Below are positions 7,538 to 12,425 of a DNA stretch of 12,425 nt, in pieces. The DNA lies in assembly GCA_964622665.1 (NCBI GenBank), contig CAZUUO010000023.1:1-12425 (forward strand). The letters are read 5' to 3'. Below the pieces are notes generated by a model. That model had not been told where the DNA came from and did no database searches. It was given only the letters and a program-made list of their open reading frames with translations. The stretch's first letter is position 1. Each line of letters opens with the position of its first letter. This DNA is from CAZUUO01 sp964622665. GTDB taxonomy: Bacteria > Patescibacteriota > Patescibacteriia > Magasanikbacterales > GCA-002688135. Position numbers and translations under genes: made by a program.

Positions 7538-7774
7538 ATGGAAAACTTAAATGTTGAAGCTGTAAAGGCTATCATGGCGGGTCTTACCATCTTACTTGGT
7601 GGTATCGCTCCAGCACTTGCTATCGGCAAGCTTGCAAGTAAAGGTTTGGAAGCAATGGGACGCAATCCAGAAAGCGCTCCAAAAGTACAAGGCGCAATGA
7701 TTTTGGCCATGGCTTTTGCGGAAGCTATCGCGGTGTACTCATTGGTTATCGCTCTTATCATTAAATTCGTATAA
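7538..7774 (+). CDS. atpE: F0F1 ATP synthase subunit c
   Basis: A 78-residue proteolipid with two membrane helices (about 10-34 and 52-76) joined by the polar R42-N43-P44 loop that contacts the rotor. The ion-carrying carboxylate is E62 in helix 2. The Na+ ligands of Na+-type rings are not present: the position of the helix 1 glutamine is I29, and the two residues after the carboxylate are A63 and I64, so proton coupling is predicted. The helix 1 small-residue motif reads A24-x-A26-x-A28-x-G30 rather than the usual glycines. The gene is set apart from its neighbours by 146 and 86 bases, both with strong hairpins, whereas most other genes here nearly touch. This fits the need for about ten copies of c per complex. 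Confidence 0.96.
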   Translation: MENLNVEAVKAIMAGLTILLGGIAPALAIGKLASKGLEAMGRNPESAPKVQGAMILAMAFAEAIAVYSLVIALIIKFV

Positions 7775-7781
7775 TGATTTA

Positions 7782-7806
7782 CTCTCGTTTGTACTACAAA
7801 CGAGAG
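7782..7806 (+). promoter_or_regulatory. Hairpin 1 of the atpE-atpF gap, competes with hairpin 2
   Basis: An 11-bp perfect inverted repeat, CTCTCGTTTGT at 7782-7792 with ACAAACGAGAG at 7796-7806, closed by a 3-base ACT loop. It starts seven bases after the atpE stop. No T tract follows, so it is not a classical terminator. Its right arm is shared with the alternative hairpin 7799-7846. A 3' stabilising end for atpE mRNA is plausible. Confidence 0.75.
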
Positions 7807-7846
7807 ATAGGTGAATATCGTGCGTGGTAATCAGCTATCTCTCGTT
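7799..7846 (+). promoter_or_regulatory. Hairpin 2 of the atpE-atpF gap, alternative to hairpin 1
   Basis: A 12-bp perfect inverted repeat, AACGAGAGATAG at 7799-7810 with CTATCTCTCGTT at 7835-7846, around a 24-base loop. Its left arm includes most of hairpin 1's right arm, so the two cannot form together. The outer segments both contain CTCTCGTT (7782-7789 and 7839-7846) as a direct repeat. It ends 14 bases before the atpF start, close enough to affect ribosome access. Confidence 0.7.
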
Positions 7847-7860
7847 AAATAACATGATGT

Positions 7861-8361
7861 ATGGAACAACTTATTGGCACCTTAGGAATCAATGCAAAAA
7901 TATTTATCGGTCAAATCGTCAACTTTTTGATATTCGCATTTGTTATTACCAAATTTGTATTACGACCAATTTTGGCAAATTTACAAAAACGAACCGAAGT
8001 GATTGAACGCTCTGTCGCTGATGCAAAAGAAGCACAACAACGTTTTGAAAAAATTAAAGAAGAACAAAGTGAGATGATTAAGGAAGCTCGAAAGGAAGCA
8101 AGCGGCCTCATGGCTGATGCTCAAGAACGAGCAAAAACAGCGCGAACCCAAGTTTTGGAAGAAACACGCAACATTGCAAAGAAAATGATTGATGATGCAA
8201 AGGTAGAAATCGCTCAAGAACGTGAAGTAATGTACAAAGAGTTGAAGGCAGACGTTGCACAGTTGGCACTCCAAGTTGCTCTAAAAGTGATGGGTGAAAA
8301 AATGACTGATAAAAAAGATGAAAAGCTCACGGCTGATATTCTTAAAAAACTAGACGTATGA
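7861..8361 (+). CDS. atpF: F0F1 ATP synthase subunit b
   Basis: Peripheral-stalk subunit of 166 residues, near the usual length. A short N-terminus leads into one membrane span (about 12-34), followed by LRPIL and then a long charged helix with alanine-rich heptad-like spacing (about 40-150), the dimeric coiled coil that reaches to F1. The end holds a conserved-looking LALQVALKVMG segment expected to contact delta. The ATG at 7861 is preceded by an ACATGATGT stretch and no Shine-Dalgarno motif. Its TGA stop overlaps the atpH start (ATGA at 8358-8361), which indicates translational coupling. There is no duplicated b or b' gene in the window, so a b homodimer is expected. Confidence 0.95.
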   Translation: MEQLIGTLGINAKIFIGQIVNFLIFAFVITKFVLRPILANLQKRTEVIERSVADAKEAQQRFEKIKEEQSEMIKEARKEASGLMADAQERAKTARTQVLEETRNIAKKMIDDAKVEIAQEREVMYKELKADVAQLALQVALKVMGEKMTDKKDEKLTADILKKLDV

Positions 8362-8723
8362 GAGCATCAGTAACAATAGTCCGCGCACTCATGAAAACGC
8401 TGGAAAAACATGATGAGAAATTTCATAAAACAATCATCAAACGATTCATTGAAGTGTGTAAAGATAAAGGACTTTTCAAAAATAAAAAAGAATTACAACG
8501 AACACTGGGAAATTACATTACGCGATTTGAAAAGAAAAAATCAGTGCACGTAGTCAGTGCTCGTGAGTTGTCAGCAAAAGCAAAAGAACAATTTGCACAA
8601 CAATTTAACGGAAAAGAAATAACTTACGAAGTTGAGGAACAATTGATTGCTGGCTTTACGGCTCGATCATTTGATACCAGTATTGAAGCACATGCTGAAG
8701 CGTTATTACAAAAAACACTATGA
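8358..8723 (+). CDS. atpH: F0F1 ATP synthase subunit delta, unusually short
   Basis: At 121 residues this is well below the usual 175-180 for delta/OSCP, the protein that joins the top of F1 to the b stalk. The C-terminal domain is recognisable: VHVVSARELS at about 63-72, then the IAGFTARSFDTSI segment at about 97-109 that corresponds to the M-A-G-x-x-x-R-x-G-D region of E. coli delta, and a final helix. The N-terminal domain, normally a six-helix bundle of about 105 residues that grips the alpha N-termini, is cut to about 60 residues and lacks the usual ARPYAKAL-type start. Both ends are fixed by 4-base ATGA overlaps with atpF and atpA, so this is not an obvious frameshift. Identity rests on the C-terminal match and on position between atpF and atpA. 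Confidence 0.88.
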   Translation: MRASVTIVRALMKTLEKHDEKFHKTIIKRFIEVCKDKGLFKNKKELQRTLGNYITRFEKKKSVHVVSARELSAKAKEQFAQQFNGKEITYEVEEQLIAGFTARSFDTSIEAHAEALLQKTL

Positions 8724-10231
8724 ACACAACACAAATTTTAAAAGAATTGCAATCAACACTCGAAACAGCAACCGTTGATGCAAAGATTGAAGAAGTGGGA
8801 ACCGTCCTTGAAGTGGGAGACGGTGTTGCGCGCGTTTTGGGTTTAACAAAAGTACAAGCATCAGAAATGGTGACTATTGATACTGAACTTGGTGAAGTAC
8901 AAGGGGTAGCGTTAAACCTTGAAGAAGACACCGTTGGTGTTATTTTGCTTGGTGGTGAAGAAAAAGTAAAAGAAGGACAAACGGTAAAACGAACCCGCAA
9001 AATTTTGTCAGTACCAGTTTCAGATAACTTTGTGGGACGCGTTGTTGATGCGTTAGGTCGTGTTATTGATGGGGGAAAACAAGTTATCCCAAACGACTAC
9101 TATCCGGTTGAAAAAGTTGCACCAGGTGTTATGACACGTAAAAGTGTCGACACTCCTTTGCAAACCGGTATTAAAGCGATTGACGCCATGATTCCAGTTG
9201 GTCGTGGACAACGTGAACTTATCATTGGAGATCGCCAAACCGGTAAAACAGCACTCGCAATTGATACCATCATCAACCAAAAAGGAAAAGATGTAATTTG
9301 TATTTATGTTTCGATTGGTCAAAAAGAATCAAAAATTGCCCGTATCGTACAAAAATTAAAAGAAGCAGGAGCAATGGATCACACCATCGTGGTGAACGCC
9401 AGTGCTAGTGCTAGTGCGGCGTTACAATACATTGCGCCATATTCAGGTTGTGCAATGGGGGAATATTTCATGGCACAAGGTAAAGATGCTTTGATTGTCT
9501 ACGATGATTTATCAAAACATGCATGGGCATATCGCCAAATTTCATTGTTACTCCGCCGTCCACCAGGTCGTGAAGCATATCCCGGTGATGTGTTTTACTT
9601 ACACTCACGCCTTTTGGAACGTGCAGCACGTTTAAATGAAGATAATGGCGGTGGTTCATTGACGGCATTACCAATTATTGAAACACAAGCAAGTGATGTT
9701 TCAGCATATATTCCAACCAACGTAATTTCAATTACCGATGGTCAAATTTATCTTGAACCGGATTTGTTCTATAAAGGTATTCGTCCTGCGGTAAACGTCG
9801 GTTTGTCAGTGTCACGTGTGGGTTCAAGTGCACAAATTAAAGCAACCAAACAAGTGGCGGGTAAATTGCGTTTGGAATTGGCACAATTCCGCGAATTGGA
9901 AAGTTTTGCACAATTTGCAACTGATCTTGATGAAAAAACAAAACAAACTATCGAACGCGGTCGCCGCATGGTGGAAATTTTGAAACAAGGACAATACGCA
10001 CCACTTCCTATTGAAAAACAAGTGGTGGGAATTTTTGGGGTAACCAATGGATTGTACGATAAAGTTCCGGTTGAAAAAATCAGTGCTCTGGAAGCAAAAG
10101 TACACGAAACATTTGAAACCATGTATCCAGAAATTTTAGAAACGATTGTTAAAGAAAAGAAATTGAGTGATGAAACAATCGTACAATTGAAAAAAATTAT
10201 TGGGGAATTAGCTGCTGAATTTGCAGTATAA
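8720..10231 (+). CDS. atpA: F0F1 ATP synthase subunit alpha
   Basis: Non-catalytic nucleotide-binding subunit of the alpha3-beta3 head, 503 residues, close to the family norm. The order of parts is normal: N-terminal delta-binding helix (1-25), beta-barrel (about 26-95), nucleotide domain with Walker A GDRQTGKT at 170-177 (K176), the ALIVYDDLSKHAWAYRQ strand with the Walker B aspartate, RRPPGREAYPGDVFYLHSR, and the arginine finger R366 in SVSRVGSSAQ that reaches into the beta site. A helical C-terminal domain follows. The start overlaps the atpH stop by four bases, and atpG begins two bases after its stop. A serine-alanine microrepeat at 9401-9418 (AGTGCT units) lies inside the coding sequence and keeps normal length. 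Confidence 0.98.
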   Translation: MNTTQILKELQSTLETATVDAKIEEVGTVLEVGDGVARVLGLTKVQASEMVTIDTELGEVQGVALNLEEDTVGVILLGGEEKVKEGQTVKRTRKILSVPVSDNFVGRVVDALGRVIDGGKQVIPNDYYPVEKVAPGVMTRKSVDTPLQTGIKAIDAMIPVGRGQRELIIGDRQTGKTALAIDTIINQKGKDVICIYVSIGQKESKIARIVQKLKEAGAMDHTIVVNASASASAALQYIAPYSGCAMGEYFMAQGKDALIVYDDLSKHAWAYRQISLLLRRPPGREAYPGDVFYLHSRLLERAARLNEDNGGGSLTALPIIETQASDVSAYIPTNVISITDGQIYLEPDLFYKGIRPAVNVGLSVSRVGSSAQIKATKQVAGKLRLELAQFRELESFAQFATDLDEKTKQTIERGRRMVEILKQGQYAPLPIEKQVVGIFGVTNGLYDKVPVEKISALEAKVHETFETMYPEILETIVKEKKLSDETIVQLKKIIGELAAEFAV

Positions 10232-10232
10232 T

Positions 10233-11222
10233 ATGGCTGTATCACCTCGCGTCGTCAAAGGACGCATAAAATCTATTAAATCAACGCGCAAGATAACCAA
10301 AGCTCTTGAGCTTGTTTCTGCTGCTAAAATGAAAAAAGCAGTTGATCGTGCACTGCAAAGTCGTGAGTATGCACGAGAAAGTTACGAAGTATTGAAACGA
10401 GTGATTGCAAAAGGTAAAGCAAAAACATTACACCCACTCTTACATGAACGTCTATCACATAACATACTCATGATTCTCGTGAGTTCTGATAGAGGAATGG
10501 TTGGTGGACTTCATGCAAACCTTGCCTTGTATGCAGCAAAAATAACCAAAGATAAACGAAGTTTGGCAATGTCACGTACCGGAGACGTATGGAAGACGGT
10601 AGGAGAAGATGAGGAGGTGACATTGGATGTTGCAACGATTGGGAAAAAGAGTGAATTAATTGCATCAAAACTAAAACTACCAATTGTCGCTTCATTTAAT
10701 GAATTAAGCGATGTAGTAACACTCGATGAAGTGCGGGGGGTAACGAAATATGCAATCGATCAGTTCCTGACCAAAAAATATGACAAAGTATTGGTGATGT
10801 ATAGTGACTTTATCAGCGTCATTAATCAAAAACCAAAAGTGCGTCAGCTGTTACCGGTTTCACTCGTTGATTTGGAAAAGACTATTGCAAGTGCATTGAA
10901 CGAAGCACCGATGATGTCACGCAATGAACAGCGTACCATTCCACACGAGGTAAATGAAAAAATTAACGATTACCTCTTTGAACCAAACGTGAAAGAAATT
11001 TTAGAAGAAATGGTTCCTAAAATTGTATTGACTCAGATGTATCAAGCGTTACTTGAATCACGTAGCAGCGAACACAGCGCGCGGATGATGGCAATGAAAA
11101 ATGCGTCAGACAATGCAAAAGAGATTATCGAAGATCTCCAAACCATGTATAATCAATTACGACAAGCGAAAATTACCCAAGAAATTGCTGAAATCAGTGC
11201 GGGTAAAGCAGCACTTGAATAA
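10233..11222 (+). CDS. atpG: F0F1 ATP synthase subunit gamma, with two insertions
   Basis: Central rotor shaft, 329 residues against about 287 in E. coli. The N-terminal coiled-coil helix starts IKSIKSTRKITKALELVSA (about 12-30), the Rossmann core has SSDRGMVGGL at 84-93, and the C-terminal helix (about 255-325) carries ARMMAMKNASDNA and QAKITQEIAEI. Relative to E. coli about 15 extra residues sit between the GGL segment and the IGKK strand (about 105-130), and about 23 extra between LLP and DYLFEP (about 209-247). The second site is where chloroplast gamma carries its thiol-regulated loop, but no cysteine is present here. The ATG at 10233 gives the normal N-terminus; a TTG at 10221 would overlap atpA. 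The atpD start is 10 bases past the stop. Confidence 0.96.
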   Translation: MAVSPRVVKGRIKSIKSTRKITKALELVSAAKMKKAVDRALQSREYARESYEVLKRVIAKGKAKTLHPLLHERLSHNILMILVSSDRGMVGGLHANLALYAAKITKDKRSLAMSRTGDVWKTVGEDEEVTLDVATIGKKSELIASKLKLPIVASFNELSDVVTLDEVRGVTKYAIDQFLTKKYDKVLVMYSDFISVINQKPKVRQLLPVSLVDLEKTIASALNEAPMMSRNEQRTIPHEVNEKINDYLFEPNVKEILEEMVPKIVLTQMYQALLESRSSEHSARMMAMKNASDNAKEIIEDLQTMYNQLRQAKITQEIAEISAGKAALE

Positions 11223-11232
11223 CACAACACAT

Positions 11233-12425
11233 ATGAAAGGAATTATTACCCAAATCATCGGCCCAGTGGTCGACGTACAATTTGAAAAAACACCACCAGC
11301 GATTTTAAACGCGCTTGAGGTAAAACGAGGAAAAGAAGTCCTCACTCTTGAAGTACAACAACACATCGGTAACAACACCGTCCGCGCAATTGCGATGGAT
11401 TCAACTGATGGTTTAACTCGTGGTATGGAAGTGAAAGACACTGGTGCTGCTATTAGTGTCCCCGTTGGTCGTGCAGCATTAGGCCGCATGGTGAATGTAA
11501 CCGGAGAACCAATTGATGGTCTTGGTCCTATTGAAGCAAAAAAGAAATACCCTATTCATCGCAGCGCACCATCATTTAAAGATTTATCAACGGTCGCTGA
11601 AGTTTTTGAAACTGGTATTAAAGTTATCGACTTGATTTGTCCCTTCATGAAGGGTGGAAAAGTGGGTTTATTTGGAGGTGCGGGTGTGGGAAAAACTGTT
11701 ATCGTTCAAGAATTAATTCATAATATCGCAACAGAACATGGTGGTTATTCAGTGTTTGCGGGTGTTGGTGAACGTACTCGTGAAGGTAACGACTTGTACC
11801 ATGAAATGAAAGATTCAGGAGTGCTCGATAAAACATCGTTGGTGTTTGGTCAAATGAATGAACCACCAGGTGCTCGTGCTCGCGTGGCATTATCAGGGCT
11901 TTCAATGGCGGAATACTTCCGTGACGAAGAAAACCAAGATGTGTTGTTGTTTATTGATAATATTTTTCGTTTTACGCAAGCAGGTTCTGAAATGTCAGCA
12001 CTGCTTGGTCGTATTCCATCAGCGGTAGGTTACCAACCAACGTTGGCAACTGAAATGGGTGCGTTGCAAGAACGTATTACTTCAACAGAACGTGGTTCAA
12101 TTACTTCAGTGCAGGCGGTGTATGTGCCAGCTGACGACTTAACCGATCCAGCGCCAGCAACAACCTTTACTCACTTGGACTCAACCGTGGTGTTGTCACG
12201 TGCACTTGCTGAACTTGCTATTTATCCAGCAGTGGATCCTCTTGATTCAAACTCAGTTATTTTGGATCCATTGATTGTTGGTGAACGTCATTATAGTGTT
12301 GCCCGTAAAGTACAAAAGATTTTACAACGCTACAAAGATTTGCAAGATATCATTGCAATTTTGGGTATGGAAGAATTGAGTGAAGATGATAAACGTACGG
12401 TTACCCGCGCACGTAAAATCCAACG
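11233..12425 (+). CDS. atpD: F0F1 ATP synthase subunit beta, 3' partial
   Basis: Catalytic subunit that makes ATP at the alpha/beta interface. Only the first 397 codons are in the window; about 65-75 C-terminal residues are missing. The N-terminal barrel begins GIITQIIGPVVDVQF. Walker A is GGAGVGKT at 148-155 (K154, T155), the catalytic glutamate is E180 in GVGERTREGND, the Walker B strand is VLLFIDNIFRF, and the segment GRIPSAVGYQPTL follows. The DELSEED loop, through which beta pushes gamma, is present as EELSEDD near 384-390. The ATG at 11233 follows atpG by ten bases with no Shine-Dalgarno motif. The epsilon gene would be expected just beyond the window. Confidence 0.98.
   Translation, partial: MKGIITQIIGPVVDVQFEKTPPAILNALEVKRGKEVLTLEVQQHIGNNTVRAIAMDSTDGLTRGMEVKDTGAAISVPVGRAALGRMVNVTGEPIDGLGPIEAKKKYPIHRSAPSFKDLSTVAEVFETGIKVIDLICPFMKGGKVGLFGGAGVGKTVIVQELIHNIATEHGGYSVFAGVGERTREGNDLYHEMKDSGVLDKTSLVFGQMNEPPGARARVALSGLSMAEYFRDEENQDVLLFIDNIFRFTQAGSEMSALLGRIPSAVGYQPTLATEMGALQERITSTERGSITSVQAVYVPADDLTDPAPATTFTHLDSTVVLSRALAELAIYPAVDPLDSNSVILDPLIVGERHYSVARKVQKILQRYKDLQDIIAILGMEELSEDDKRTVTRARKIQ

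Noticed and set aside
7351..7557. 68-residue + strand frame spanning the atpB end and the gap before atpE
   Set aside because: It overlaps atpB and the strong hairpin, has Cys/His-rich random-looking composition and no family resemblance.
7782..7846. Intrinsic terminator after atpE
   Set aside because: Neither stem is followed by a T tract, and the operon clearly continues in the same direction with ATGA-coupled genes.
7448..7860. The 9-mer ACATGATGT present at 7448-7456 and 7852-7860
   Set aside because: A single 9-base match in two AT-rich gaps is not much above chance; no extended similarity surrounds it.
7824..8006. 60-residue frame overlapping the atpF start
   Set aside because: It is out of frame with the clear b subunit and unlike any known protein.
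9401..9418. Tandem AGTGCT microrepeat
   Set aside because: It encodes alternating Ser-Ala inside atpA with the family's normal length there, so it is ordinary coding sequence.
9769..10245. 158-residue minus-strand frame opposite the atpA end
   Set aside because: It is a shadow of atpA, composition follows the complementary codons and no promoter or start context is seen.
1..12425. tRNA, rRNA, CRISPR arrays, insertion sequences or phage genes
   Set aside because: No cloverleaf, rRNA segment, spaced direct-repeat array or transposase was seen; almost all sequence is occupied by the listed genes.

Overview
The window looks like bacterial chromosome, fully coding on the + strand, AT-rich, with genes packed at overlaps or gaps of a few bases. 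TGA is used as a stop (atpF and atpH end in it), so the code appears standard. The compact layout, a very short ATP synthase delta subunit and the near absence of Shine-Dalgarno sequences suggest a Candidate Phyla Radiation / Patescibacteria-type genome. That assignment is an inference of low to moderate confidence; no rRNA or marker gene here settles it.

Region 1 (1-6265) is the end of a cell-surface glycan cluster. It holds a 5'-truncated CDP-alcohol phosphatidyltransferase, a HAD phosphatase fused to a hydrolysing UDP-GlcNAc 2-epimerase (NeuC-like), a 76-residue single-span membrane protein overlapping a NodU/CmcH/TobZ-type carbamoyltransferase, and a fusion of a polyprenol-phosphate-mannose-synthase-like GT2 domain, one membrane span and an SGNH hydrolase/acyltransferase domain. 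Together they suggest making an amino-sugar precursor, loading a sugar on a lipid carrier, and decorating the glycan with carbamoyl and possibly acyl groups. The glycan itself cannot be named from the sequence.

Region 2 (6266-12425) is an F-type ATP synthase operon in the order atpZ-atpB-atpE-atpF-atpH-atpA-atpG-atpD, with atpD cut by the window edge and atpC presumably beyond it. A good sigma70-type promoter (TTGACG, 17 bp, TATAAT) lies only about 15 bases before the first start codon, predicting an almost leaderless mRNA. Ion-binding residues of subunit c point to H+ rather than Na+ coupling.

The most unusual non-coding signal flanks atpE. The atpB-atpE gap carries a 14-bp perfect inverted repeat with an inner stem capped by a cTACGg tetraloop. 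The atpE-atpF gap carries three segments in which the middle one can pair perfectly with either neighbour (11 bp or 12 bp). None is followed by a T tract. These are candidates for RNA processing, stabilisation or switching that sets the extra dose of subunit c. A second window-wide signal is that all 12 chosen start codons have T at -1, while none has a well-placed Shine-Dalgarno motif.
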